Shown here: piece by piece, positions 6,246-12,984 of the stretch
Numbering within the stretch: position 1 is the stretch's first letter
Layout: every line of letters begins with the position of its first letter
From: Devosia sp.
GTDB lineage: Bacteria; Pseudomonadota; Alphaproteobacteria; Rhizobiales; Devosiaceae
Length of the DNA stretch: 12,984 nucleotides
Direction of reading: 5' to 3'
NCBI GenBank assembly: GCA_028290245.1
Contig: JAQGKG010000131.1
Location: forward strand, 1 to 12,984
Notes under the pieces: generated by a model
What the model saw: the letters and a program-made list of their open reading frames with translations, nothing else
The model's database searches: none
Told to the model about the DNA's origin: nothing
Position numbers and translations under genes: made by a program

Positions 6246-6313
6246 CACAACAGCCTATGGCATTATCTCCCCATTCCCGACCCCGCGTTTGCACCAGGGT
6301 GGGGAGACCGCCG
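6232..6313. repeat. Intergenic stem-loop element, copy 2
   Basis: This shares with 4590-4684 the 15-base start AAACTTATCCCCGCC (6232-6246), GCCTAT (6253-6258), a following TCTCC, and the end GGGGAGACCGCCG (6301-6313, one mismatch to copy 1). TCCCC and GGGGA can close a stem in both copies. The middle differs by substitutions and short gaps. The element ends three bases before the - strand stop codon of the GreA-like gene. Confidence 0.5.
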
Positions 6314-6315
6314 AC

Positions 6316-6798
6316 CTAGGCGATAGCGATGATCTCCAGCTCGTGCTCGCCGACGCTCACGGCGTCGTCCATGGCCTTGCCCATCAGCGCCCGCGCGATT
6401 GGCGAAACATAGGAGATCGACCCGGCTTTCGGGTCGGCCTCGTCCTCACCGACGATACGGTAGGTCTGCACCCGCCCGTCGTCGCGGCTGAAGGTCACCG
6501 TGCTGCCAAACGCCACCACGGCATTGCTGCCCGGCGCGGGGATCAGTTGCGCAGTGCGCAACCGCTCGGTGAAATAGCGCAGGTCGCGGAACGGATTAGC
6601 CGCCTGCCGCCTACGTTCGTTGATGTCCTCTATGGTCATCGCCGCATCATATTCGGCCCGCGCCTCAGCAAGCTGCCGCTGCAGCGCCTTGTATCCATCC
6701 GCCGTCACCAGGTTTGGCGCATCCGAAATCGGCCGATCCGGCAGCATGGTCTCCGCGGCGGTTTCGGCACTGTCTTCCTTGGTAAAAGCGACGCTCAC
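6316..6798 (-). CDS. GreA/GreB-family transcription elongation factor (divergent)
   Basis: This is a 160-aa protein predicted to bind RNA polymerase in the secondary channel. Residues 32-88 form the helical hairpin (LVTADGYKALQRQLAEA...). Residues 92-160 form the FKBP-like domain, with the family phrase QTYRIVGEDEADPKAGSISYVSPIARALMGK at 111-141, very close to GreA. In ordinary GreA the hairpin tip carries a D-x-x-E-N-A-E-Y acidic motif that assists RNA cleavage. Here that region reads RRRQAANPFRDLRYF (62-76), so the usual acidic pattern is not obvious. The GTG start at 6798 is chosen because GAGGA lies seven bases upstream and an earlier start would overlap the deaminase gene. It follows that gene's stop by 14 bases, so the two are probably co-transcribed. 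This is likely a second, specialised Gre factor. Confidence 0.85.
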   Translation of the reverse strand: MSVAFTKEDSAETAAETMLPDRPISDAPNLVTADGYKALQRQLAEARAEYDAAMTIEDINERRRQAANPFRDLRYFTERLRTAQLIPAPGSNAVVAFGSTVTFSRDDGRVQTYRIVGEDEADPKAGSISYVSPIARALMGKAMDDAVSVGEHELEIIAIA

Positions 6799-6812
6799 GC
6801 AAAAATCCTCGT

Positions 6813-8732
6813 TTACCAGACCACGGCGTGGGTCTGCCCCGTCGCCACGTTGACGAAGCCATTCGGCGCCAGCGGCGACGGCGCCACCAGCACCCAGCGC
6901 CACGGTGCGCAGGTCAATGTGGCAAAAGCCAGCCGTTCCGGAAAGCCCGGCCACCAGCGGGGCGAAAACGTCGGCTCATACATCCACTCGACGCTCTCCC
7001 CAGCTCGATATAGCCCCTGCATTTCGGCATCCAGCTCATGCGCCGGCCGGCACGTCATCAACCCGCCAACCTCATAGCGCACCGTCGACACCAACTCATT
7101 CCGCACCACCAGCGCCCAACCGCCCTGCGTCTCCCGCAACGCATTAACCGCCTTGGCCATCGCCGCATCGGACGATCCAACCACCCAGATATTGTGCTTG
7201 TCATGCCCCATCGAACAAGCCAGCGCCGTGTCCTCAGTCTTGGGACCAGTCCCCAACCAGAACATCGCCGAAGTCTTCCCCTCGCCCGAGAACCGATCGA
7301 CGATCGAAAACTTGGTGATGTTGCGCTCCGGATCGCGCTGCACCAACCCATCTACCACCGCCAATTCCGTGGTGATAAAATCATCCGCCCAATGAAACGG
7401 CCGCAACAGCGCCGCACTAACCGTCTCGCGCCCCTCCGGCGCCGCAACGGCAAAATCCGCAGCCATCATCATGCGGTCGATCTTGACGGTCTGCGTAGCC
7501 CACCGCGGCCACTCGATTCGAGGCAAAGCGCCCACGTACTCTGGACGCTGCGACACCTGCTCGCCATCAGCCCAGACTTCGGCAATCGACAACGTCGCCA
7601 CATCATCCAGCAATACCAGATCAGCAAACCGCCCCGGCGCAATCGACCCCACCCAAGGCGTCAACCGCATGTGCCGCGCCGGATTGATCGTCACCAACTG
7701 AATGGCAATCTCCGGGCTCAGCCCAGCCTCGACCGCCAGCCGCACATTATGGTCCGTCGCGCCCAGCTTCATCGTGTCCGAGCACGACCGGTCATCAGTA
7801 CACAGCGCAAACTGGCTCCAGTCCTGCTGCCCGTCCGCCAGCAACCCGCTGAGAATCTCCTTCAGCGAATGCGGTCGGATTTCCATGAACAACCCGCGCC
7901 GCAGCTTGTCGGCCACCTCTTCCACCGTCCACGCCTCATGGTCCGACGCCATGCCGGCTGCAGCGAAGGCGTTGATATCGTCGATGGCCCGCATACCCGC
8001 CGCATGGCCTTCCACCACGCTACGCTGCTCGAAAGTGGCGCGGATCATGCCCCACAGCCGCTCATAGGACGGGTTCTCCGGGTTCCACACCGCCGGCCAA
8101 TCCATGACCTCGTCGAGCCCGGCAACCATCAACTGGCTGCTGAGGAAGTCACGCTGTTCGTCATAGCCGAAGTATCCGCCGCCCCACTCATAGGCAGTCG
8201 GCGGCACGGCCGAACCGGGCAGCGGGAAAATCTTCATCGGCGAGCCGGCCAGCCGCGCCTTGAGCCAGAATTCGAGATTATGCGGCCCGTCGACGTTGGA
8301 AAATTCGTGACTGGCCTCGCAGGTCCAGGTGCAACCATGCGGCAGCACCAGTGCCGCCTCATGTTCCGGCGTCAGGTGGCTCGACTCGATATGCTTATGC
8401 ACCTCGCCAAATCCGGGCACGGCTGCCAAGTGCGAACGATCCACACGCTCATCCACACTGCCGGGATACTTGCCTGTCGGCCCTACCCACGCAATCCGAC
8501 GCTCCGACACCACGATCTCCTGATCATCATGCCAGCGCCGCCCGTTAACATCGAGTAGCCGGCCAACCCGAATAGCTCGCGTGGCCCCACGCTTGCCCAG
8601 CGCCACCAGCGCCAGATGTTGGCGGATACGCACCTCATCGGCGGCATTGATCAGCAGGTCGTCCGGCAAGTCACTCACGTCAGTCAGTCTCCAGCGCTCG
8701 TAGTGGCGCTCAATAGTCTTTAGGCTCGGCAA
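6813..8732 (-). CDS. Adenine deaminase-family amidohydrolase
   Basis: This 639-aa cytoplasmic metal-dependent hydrolase has the two-domain plan of adenine deaminase (Ade), which releases ammonia from adenine to give hypoxanthine. Visible motifs are the metal-binding H112-K-H114 in VPGFGEVHKHIESS, EGH at 241-243, SDHE at 263-266, TDDR at 312-315, and C-terminal-domain GHDKHN at 509-514 with GGLM at 556-559. It is about 50 residues longer than E. coli Ade, and several motif neighbours differ, so the substrate may be another amino-substituted ring. The first possible start is TTG at 8732, which has a poor ribosome site. GTG at 8678 has GGAG ten bases upstream. I keep the longer form because the extra stretch (HYERWRLTD) looks protein-like. 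It is divergent from the binding-protein gene at 8880. Confidence 0.85.
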   Translation of the reverse strand: MPSLKTIERHYERWRLTDVSDLPDDLLINAADEVRIRQHLALVALGKRGATRAIRVGRLLDVNGRRWHDDQEIVVSERRIAWVGPTGKYPGSVDERVDRSHLAAVPGFGEVHKHIESSHLTPEHEAALVLPHGCTWTCEASHEFSNVDGPHNLEFWLKARLAGSPMKIFPLPGSAVPPTAYEWGGGYFGYDEQRDFLSSQLMVAGLDEVMDWPAVWNPENPSYERLWGMIRATFEQRSVVEGHAAGMRAIDDINAFAAAGMASDHEAWTVEEVADKLRRGLFMEIRPHSLKEILSGLLADGQQDWSQFALCTDDRSCSDTMKLGATDHNVRLAVEAGLSPEIAIQLVTINPARHMRLTPWVGSIAPGRFADLVLLDDVATLSIAEVWADGEQVSQRPEYVGALPRIEWPRWATQTVKIDRMMMAADFAVAAPEGRETVSAALLRPFHWADDFITTELAVVDGLVQRDPERNITKFSIVDRFSGEGKTSAMFWLGTGPKTEDTALACSMGHDKHNIWVVGSSDAAMAKAVNALRETQGGWALVVRNELVSTVRYEVGGLMTCRPAHELDAEMQGLYRAGESVEWMYEPTFSPRWWPGFPERLAFATLTCAPWRWVLVAPSPLAPNGFVNVATGQTHAVVW

Positions 8733-8879
8733 TCCCGTTGATAAACCTCAAAACACACCTTCAGCCCAAAGTTTGAGCTTGCAGTGACATCGCCGCAAAA
8801 TTAGGCTTCGCTCCGGGGAGCACGCTATTCTCAACCGGCTTTCGCTAAGCGTAGCCGGGATACAAACAGGAAGCCGTCA
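8733..8879. promoter_or_regulatory. Divergent intergenic control region between deaminase and ABC importer
   Basis: These 147 bases separate two outward-reading units and should hold both promoters. I cannot name clear -35/-10 boxes. The ribosome site of the binding-protein gene is AGGAAG at 8868-8873, six bases before its ATG. A palindrome lies at 8835-8858. Confidence 0.6.
8835..8858. promoter_or_regulatory. Palindromic operator or leader hairpin
   Basis: CCGGCT (8835-8840) and AGCCGG (8853-8858) are exact reverse complements. Inside them CGC (8843-8845) faces GCG (8849-8851). The site is 21 bases before the ATG of the binding-protein gene. It may be a repressor operator for the importer operon or a hairpin in its mRNA leader. 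Confidence 0.4.
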
Positions 8880-9914
8880 ATGAACAAAATTCTCGTCACC
8901 GCCCTGGCGATTTCCGCCACGGCAATGCTCTCCGCTGCGCCTGCCATGGCGCAGGGCAAGACCCTCACGATTTCTTGGTGGGGCTTCAATGGCGAAAAGC
9001 TTGAGTCCATCGTCCTCGCACCCTTCCGCGCCCAGTGTGGCTGCGAGATCGTGTTCGAGACCGGCAACAACGGCGAACGCCTCAACAAGATTCAGATCCG
9101 CAACGGCGCTGGTGTCGATGTGGCTTACTTCTCCGACAGCTTCAGCCAGCAAGGCATCGAAGCCGGCCTGTTCCAGAAAATCGACCCGGCAAAGATCCCG
9201 AACCTCGCCGGCATTTACGACCTCGCCAAGGATCCGCAGGGCGGCTACGGCCCGGCCTACACCATCGGCCGCGTCGGCATCGTCTATGACACTACCAAGG
9301 TCACCACCCCGATTACCTCGTGGAACGATCTGTGGCGGGAGGACCTCGCCGGCTCGCTCTCGCTGCCCGGCATCACTACCACGGCTGGCCCAATGGTCGT
9401 TATGAAGGCCGGCGATCACGCTGGCGTCGACGCATTCGCCGATGAAGACGCCGCCTTTGCCGCGGTCGCCGAACTCAAGCCCAACGTCGTCAAGAACTAC
9501 AATACCGGCTCGGAGATGATCAACCTGTTCTCGACCGGCGAAATTTCCGCCGCCATCGCGCAGGATTTCACCCTCGGCCAGATCCAGGCAGCCGTCCCAA
9601 CCGTTGAGTGGGCTGAACTGTCTGAAGGCGCCATCGTCACGCTCAACACGGTCAACATTCCGACCGGCGCTGCCGACCCCGAACTGGCTTACGAGTTCAT
9701 CAACTTCATCCTGTCGCCTGAAATCCAGCAGCAGCTGGCCGAGCAGGGCGTCGATGCTCCCGTCGTGACCTCCGTCGAACTGACACCTGAGCAGGCTTCG
9801 CTGTGGACATATGGTGCAGACCTGATTGCCGGCCTGCAGCGCATCGACTACGCAAAGATGAACGCCGCCAAGGGTGGCTGGGTCGATCGCTGGAACGAAA
9901 TTTTCGGCATGTAA
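8880..9914 (+). CDS. Periplasmic substrate-binding protein, PotD-like ABC importer
   Basis: This is a 344-aa periplasmic binding protein that captures the cargo for the importer encoded downstream. A Sec signal peptide is clear: MNK, a hydrophobic stretch to about residue 20, and cleavage after Ala24 (AMA-Q). The mature protein shows the family-1 extracellular solute-binding fold: ISWWGFNGE (31-39), a hinge-proximal GPAYTIGRVGIVYD (124-137), and NIPTGAADPELAYEFINFILSPEIQ (259-283), as in PotD. In E. coli PotD the polyamine is held by Trp255 and Asp257 in FWMDSLAIP. The aligned stretch here is VTLNTVNIP, giving Thr254 and Asn256. Polyamine binding is thus doubtful. AGGAAG lies six bases upstream of the start. 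It is the first gene of the operon. Confidence 0.9.
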   Translation: MNKILVTALAISATAMLSAAPAMAQGKTLTISWWGFNGEKLESIVLAPFRAQCGCEIVFETGNNGERLNKIQIRNGAGVDVAYFSDSFSQQGIEAGLFQKIDPAKIPNLAGIYDLAKDPQGGYGPAYTIGRVGIVYDTTKVTTPITSWNDLWREDLAGSLSLPGITTTAGPMVVMKAGDHAGVDAFADEDAAFAAVAELKPNVVKNYNTGSEMINLFSTGEISAAIAQDFTLGQIQAAVPTVEWAELSEGAIVTLNTVNIPTGAADPELAYEFINFILSPEIQQQLAEQGVDAPVVTSVELTPEQASLWTYGADLIAGLQRIDYAKMNAAKGGWVDRWNEIFGM

Positions 9915-9925
9915 TCGCCTTCTGG

Positions 9926-9947
9926 CGGGGCGGCTCCGGCCGCCCCG
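9926..9947 (+). terminator. Strong hairpin between binding-protein and permease genes
   Basis: CGGGGCGGC (9926-9934) pairs perfectly with GCCGCCCCG (9939-9947) around a 4-base TCCG loop, followed by the pyrimidine-rich TCCTCCTTCT. It sits 11 bases after the binding-protein stop. Such hairpins commonly shield the binding-protein mRNA or attenuate read-through, so that more binding protein than membrane subunit is made. Confidence 0.6.
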
Positions 9948-9970
9948 TCCTCCTTCTACAAGGCCAAATA

Positions 9971-10795
9971 ATGAAACGTTTTGCCGGCTGGACCCTGGCC
10001 TTTCCCGCGACCCTGTTGATCGTGGTCTTCCTCGTGCTGCCGGTTCTGGCGACGATCTGGACCACCTTCACCACGCCCGCCGGTCCCTTCGCCACCTACC
10101 TGTCCTTCTTCGGCAGCAGCTTCCGCCGCACCGTGCTGTTCCGCACCATCCAGGTGTCGCTGGCCGTCACCGCCATCGCGCTGGTCGTCGGCATCCTCAC
10201 CGCCTATGTGGTGTCGCGCGCGCCAGGCTGGCTGAAATCCATCCTGATCATCGCCGCGGTGTTCCCGCTACTGACCGGCGTTGTCGTCCGCTCCTTCGCC
10301 TGGCTGATCATCCTCGGCAAGAACGGCATCCTCAATTCCACCCTGCTCAAACTCGGCCTGATCAGCGAACCCATCACCATGCTCTACACCCAGGGCGCGG
10401 TGATCGTCGCCATGGTCTACCTGTTCGTGCCGCTGATGATCCTGACTCTGGTCGGCGTGCTCGAATCCATCCCGGATGACCTGATCCAGGCCTCGGCATC
10501 GCTCGGCGCCAAACCGTCCGCCACCTTCATGCAGGTCACCTTTCCCCTCGCGGTTCCGGGCCTCATCGTTGGCGCCGTGCTGGTGTTCGCCGGCAGCTTC
10601 ACCTCCTATGCAACACCGCAATTGCTGGGCGGCGAGCAGGTTATGATGATGGGTACGCTGATGTACCAGCAGGCCATGGTCACCTTCGATTGGGTCGCTG
10701 CTTCCACCATTGCCGCGGTCATGGTCGTCATCACCATTGCCATCGTGGCAGCGATGAACGCCGTGGCCCGCCGCCTCAACCCGATGGCCACCTGA
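9971..10795 (+). CDS. ABC transporter permease, PotB-like
   Basis: This 274-aa inner-membrane subunit is one of two that form the import channel. Hydrophobic segments lie at about residues 8-30, 62-81, 90-115, 141-163, 192-212 and 244-264. The cytoplasmic EAA-type loop that docks on the ATPase is at 170-192 (DLIQASASLGAKPSATFMQVTFP). The FPLLTGVVVRSFAWLIILGKNGILN phrase (98-122) is characteristic of PotB-type permeases. ATG at 9971 is chosen because AAGG lies seven bases upstream and the first helix begins at once; an earlier in-frame start would overlap the binding-protein gene. The stop overlaps the next start (TGATG at 10793-10797), implying coupled translation with the PotC-like partner. 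Confidence 0.92.
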   Translation: MKRFAGWTLAFPATLLIVVFLVLPVLATIWTTFTTPAGPFATYLSFFGSSFRRTVLFRTIQVSLAVTAIALVVGILTAYVVSRAPGWLKSILIIAAVFPLLTGVVVRSFAWLIILGKNGILNSTLLKLGLISEPITMLYTQGAVIVAMVYLFVPLMILTLVGVLESIPDDLIQASASLGAKPSATFMQVTFPLAVPGLIVGAVLVFAGSFTSYATPQLLGGEQVMMMGTLMYQQAMVTFDWVAASTIAAVMVVITIAIVAAMNAVARRLNPMAT

Positions 10796-11583
10796 TGACC
10801 CGGAACATTCACCCCCTGCTCATCGCCGGCACCGTGCTGGTCTTCATGTTCCTCGTCGGCCCGCTGATCATCGTGCTCGGCGCCGCGCTCAGCGACACCA
10901 CCTACCTGACGTTCCCGCCGCAGGGCCTGTCGCTGCGCTGGTTCGAAAACATTTTCCAGATCGATGCCTTCCGCCGCACTATCTTCACCAGCCTGCAAAT
11001 TGCGCTGCTCTCCACTGTCATCGCTCTGATCATCGGCATTCCCGCGGCCTATGCGCTCAACCGCCACCGCATCCAGCTCCCCGGCTGGCTCTCCACCCTG
11101 TTCATCCTGCCGGTGCTGGTGCCCGAACTGGTGCTCGGCTTCTCGCTGCTGAAAAACCTCGCGGTGCAGTTCAATTCGCCGATCTACCTCTCGCTACTGT
11201 TCGGCCATTCGCTGATCGTGCTGCCCTATGTGATCCGCGTCATCTCGGCCTCGCTGGCATCGTTCGACTTTTCCATCGAGGAAGCCGCGATCAGCCTTGG
11301 CTCGCCGCCGCTGAAAACCTTTTTCACCATCCTCTTGCCCAACGTCCGCTCCGGCGTCATCGCGGCGTTCATTCTCGCCTTCATCACCTCGATCAACGAC
11401 GTTTCCATATCGATCTTCCTGACCGGGCCGGGTCTTTCCACCCTGCCCATCCAGTTGCTCGCGCATATGGAGCAGTTCTTCGATCCCACCGTAGCCTCCG
11501 TCTCGGTGCTGCTGATGCTTCTCACCGTGGCCGTGATGGCCGTCGTCGAGCGCACGCTCGGCCTGACCTTCCTGGCGAAATAG
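10795..11583 (+). CDS. ABC transporter permease, PotC-like
   Basis: This 262-aa inner-membrane subunit pairs with the PotB-like protein. Hydrophobic segments lie at about residues 8-31, 62-88, 98-122, 132-152, 185-210 and 235-255. The coupling loop is well conserved: E162-E163-A164-A165, G169 and L181-P182 (SIEEAAISLGSPPLKTFFTILLP). GLSLRWFENIF (45-55) and FITSINDVSISIFLTGPG (196-213) match the PotC group. The ATG shares its A with the previous stop codon, and the stop TAG is four bases before the ATPase start. Nothing unusual is seen in length or motifs. Confidence 0.92.
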   Translation: MTRNIHPLLIAGTVLVFMFLVGPLIIVLGAALSDTTYLTFPPQGLSLRWFENIFQIDAFRRTIFTSLQIALLSTVIALIIGIPAAYALNRHRIQLPGWLSTLFILPVLVPELVLGFSLLKNLAVQFNSPIYLSLLFGHSLIVLPYVIRVISASLASFDFSIEEAAISLGSPPLKTFFTILLPNVRSGVIAAFILAFITSINDVSISIFLTGPGLSTLPIQLLAHMEQFFDPTVASVSVLLMLLTVAVMAVVERTLGLTFLAK

Positions 11584-11587
11584 TCCC

Positions 11588-12655
11588 ATGACCCAGTCCC
11601 TTACGCTCGACTCCATCTCCGCCCATTACGGCTCCACCCAGGTGCTGGAAAACCTCTCGCTCGCCGTCGGCGAAGGCGAGCTTGTCTCGCTGCTCGGCGC
11701 CAGCGGCTGCGGCAAGACCACCACTCTGCGCCTCGTCGCCGGTTTTCTGCAGCCAACCTCGGGCACCATCACGCTGGGCGGCCGAGACCTCACCCGCCTG
11801 CCACCGCACCAGCGCGATATCGGCTTGGTGTTCCAGAACTACGCCCTGTTCCCGCATCTGTCGGTCGCCGATAACGTCGGCTTCGGCCTCAAGCAGCGCG
11901 GCATTTCTGGCGATGCCAAGACCAAGCGCGTCGGCGCCATGCTCGACCGTGTCGGCCTTGCCCACCTCGCCGACCGCCTCCCCGCCGCCCTCTCCGGTGG
12001 CCAAAAGCAGCGCGTCGCCCTCGCCCGCGCCCTAGTCATCGAGCCGCCGTTGCTGATGTTCGATGAGCCCCTGTCCAACCTCGACGCCAAGCTGCGCATC
12101 GACATGCGGGTAGAAATCCGCCAGTTGCAGCGCGCCAATGGCACCACCTCGGTCTATGTCACGCATGACCAGGAAGAAGCGTTCTCGATCTCCGACCGCG
12201 TCGCCATTATGCATGCCGGCCGCATCATGCAGCTCGATACGCCCGAGATCCTCTATCAGCGCCCGGCCAATGCCTTCGTCGCCCGCTTCGTCGGCTTCGA
12301 AAACCTGATCGCCATGAAAGTCGTCGAGCGCGACGGCGCCAAGATCACCGCCGAAATGGCCGGCGGCATCCGCCTCACCCTGCCGCTCGAACAGTTCGGC
12401 GCCATCCCAGACAGTTTCATCCTCGCCTGCCGCGCCGATGGCCTGCAGGTCACCGACAACGCCGCCATGGAAGGCATTCCCGCCACCTTAGGCCTTCGCA
12501 CCTATCTCGGCCGCGCCTACCAGTACCAGGCAGAAACCCCAGCCGGCGCCCTCATCGCCAACGGCCCCCTGACCCGCCCGCTGGACGCCGGTGTCACAGC
12601 CAAACTCGTCCCAGTCCCTGAACAATGCACCATCCTCGCGCCGGAAGCGGTGTGA
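11588..12655 (+). CDS. ABC transporter ATP-binding protein, PotA-like
   Basis: This is a 355-aa cytoplasmic ATPase for the importer. The nucleotide-binding domain is complete: Walker A GASGCGKT at residues 37-44, Gln83 in VFQNYALFPH, signature LSGGQ at 135-139, Walker B LLMFDEP at 155-161, the D-loop SNLDAKLR and switch His193 in VTHDQEEA. The GASGCGKTTTLR form and QNYALFPH belong to the PotA/FbpC/CysA group. Residues ~235-350 form the C-terminal TOBE-type domain (ITAEMAGGIRLTLP and RTYLGRAYQYQAETPAG), which often tunes activity or senses cargo. The start follows the permease stop by four bases. The order binding protein-permease-permease-ATPase differs from E. coli potABCD but is common in alphaproteobacteria. 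Confidence 0.93.
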   Translation: MTQSLTLDSISAHYGSTQVLENLSLAVGEGELVSLLGASGCGKTTTLRLVAGFLQPTSGTITLGGRDLTRLPPHQRDIGLVFQNYALFPHLSVADNVGFGLKQRGISGDAKTKRVGAMLDRVGLAHLADRLPAALSGGQKQRVALARALVIEPPLLMFDEPLSNLDAKLRIDMRVEIRQLQRANGTTSVYVTHDQEEAFSISDRVAIMHAGRIMQLDTPEILYQRPANAFVARFVGFENLIAMKVVERDGAKITAEMAGGIRLTLPLEQFGAIPDSFILACRADGLQVTDNAAMEGIPATLGLRTYLGRAYQYQAETPAGALIANGPLTRPLDAGVTAKLVPVPEQCTILAPEAV

Positions 12656-12688
12656 TGTTTCTGAGCATGATCGATCTGGCAGTCGACA

Positions 12689-12732
12689 CCCTCCCCCTTG
12701 CGGGGAGGGATCAAGGGTGGGGGAGGTGCCGC
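12689..12732. repeat. C-rich/G-rich intergenic palindromic repeat
   Basis: CCCTCCCC (12689-12696) pairs exactly with GGGGAGGG (12702-12709) around a 5-base loop. Then comes AAGGGTGGGGGAGG, a second G-rich arm that could pair with the same C-rich arm. This pattern resembles short palindromic repeats found between genes in many Hyphomicrobiales. Here it lies inside the operon between the ATPase and the amidohydrolase, where it could affect read-through. Confidence 0.55.
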
Positions 12733-12762
12733 CCGGTGGCTGGCGATAGATAGTGCGAGACC

Positions 12763-12984
12763 ATGACCACCCTCCTCACCAACGCCTGGATCCTCACCCT
12801 CGACGACGACCTCACCCAGCATAGCCCCGGCTGGCTCCAGATCGACGGCACAACCATCACCGCCCTCGGCTCCGGCGCCCCGCCAACCATCCCCGGCGCC
12901 GAAACCGTGGACTGCGGCGGCGACATCGTCATGCCGGGCATGGTCAACGCCCACTGCCACATGGGCATGTCGGTGTTCCGCGGT
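12763..12984 (+). CDS. Amidohydrolase, Atz/Trz (cytosine/guanine deaminase-like) family, N-terminal part
   Basis: The first 74 codons are visible and the frame is open at the window edge. The N-terminal small beta domain (LLTNAWILTLDDD, GWLQIDGTTITALGSG) leads into MPGMVNAHCHMGM (57-69). Its H64-C-H66 is the first metal-binding pair of the amidohydrolase superfamily, and the PG-x-VN-x-H-x-H form is typical of the Atz/Trz group. That group includes guanine deaminase, S-adenosylhomocysteine deaminase and triazine hydrolases, so the substrate cannot be set from this piece. It follows the ATPase gene by 107 bases on the same strand and is probably part of the importer operon. The ATG is preceded only by a weak GCGAG site, so the start has some doubt. 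Confidence 0.8.
   Translation, partial: MTTLLTNAWILTLDDDLTQHSPGWLQIDGTTITALGSGAPPTIPGAETVDCGGDIVMPGMVNAHCHMGMSVFRG

Noticed and set aside
6799..6954. Longer start for the Gre-like protein
   Set aside because: It would overlap the end of the deaminase gene by about 140 bases, and the good ribosome site points to GTG at 6798.
7038..8558. Long open frame (506 codons) on the + strand
   Set aside because: It lies antisense to the adenine-deaminase-family gene, whose motifs are all intact. The translation is Arg/His/Pro-rich with no domain, as expected for a high-GC shadow frame.
1..12984. CRISPR arrays, tRNAs, prophage or defence genes
   Set aside because: No regularly spaced direct repeats, no tRNA-like cloverleaf and no phage or defence motifs were seen on either strand.

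Overview
The window is GC-rich DNA, densely packed with genes, and looks like the chromosome of an alphaproteobacterium. The most likely group is the Hyphomicrobiales (Rhizobiales), for example a Devosia-like organism. That placement is an inference from codon use, from several ABC importer operons with start/stop overlaps, from the divergent GreA-type factor, and from a C-rich/G-rich intergenic palindrome typical of this order. No rRNA, tRNA, CRISPR array, intact insertion sequence or phage gene was found.

Layout. (1) Positions 1-2686, + strand: the end of a polar amino acid uptake operon. It holds the last bases of an upstream gene, a HisM/GlnP-type permease, its ATPase (overlapping by one base) and a PLP enzyme of the cysteine-desulfurase-like (VC1184-type) family whose catalytic Cys position reads His. 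(2) 2687-4531: a disturbed stretch. It contains about 425 bp with no recognisable gene, a decayed copy of the 3' end of a SRAP (YedK/HMCES) gene, a small secreted protein of unknown function on the - strand, and the intact SRAP gene on the - strand. (3) 4532-5320: a gene-free stretch with two structured elements (a stem-loop repeat and a 22-bp-arm imperfect palindrome), then a GFA-family zinc protein on the - strand. (4) 5479-6219, + strand: a tight mini-operon of a 51-aa membrane peptide, a GNAT acetyltransferase and a 40-aa membrane peptide. (5) 6220-8732: a second copy of the stem-loop repeat between convergent genes, then (- strand) a GreA/GreB-like factor directly downstream of a large adenine-deaminase-family amidohydrolase. 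(6) 8733-12984, + strand, divergent from the deaminase: a PotD/B/C/A-type ABC importer (binding protein, two permeases, ATPase) followed by the start of an Atz/Trz-type amidohydrolase that runs off the window.

How the genes fit together. The most coherent system is the divergent block 6813-12984: a predicted importer flanked by two metal-dependent amidohydrolases/deaminases, one of the adenine deaminase family. In the binding protein, the residues that align with the polyamine-contacting Trp and Asp of E. coli PotD are Thr and Asn. The likely cargo is therefore not a polyamine but perhaps a nucleobase-like or other amine/amide ring compound that the hydrolases then process; this is inference. 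No clear anti-phage or wholly new system is visible. The items most worth a second look are the importer/deaminase cluster, the dispersed stem-loop element with its neighbouring palindrome, the SRAP gene remnant, and the acetyltransferase flanked by tiny membrane proteins.
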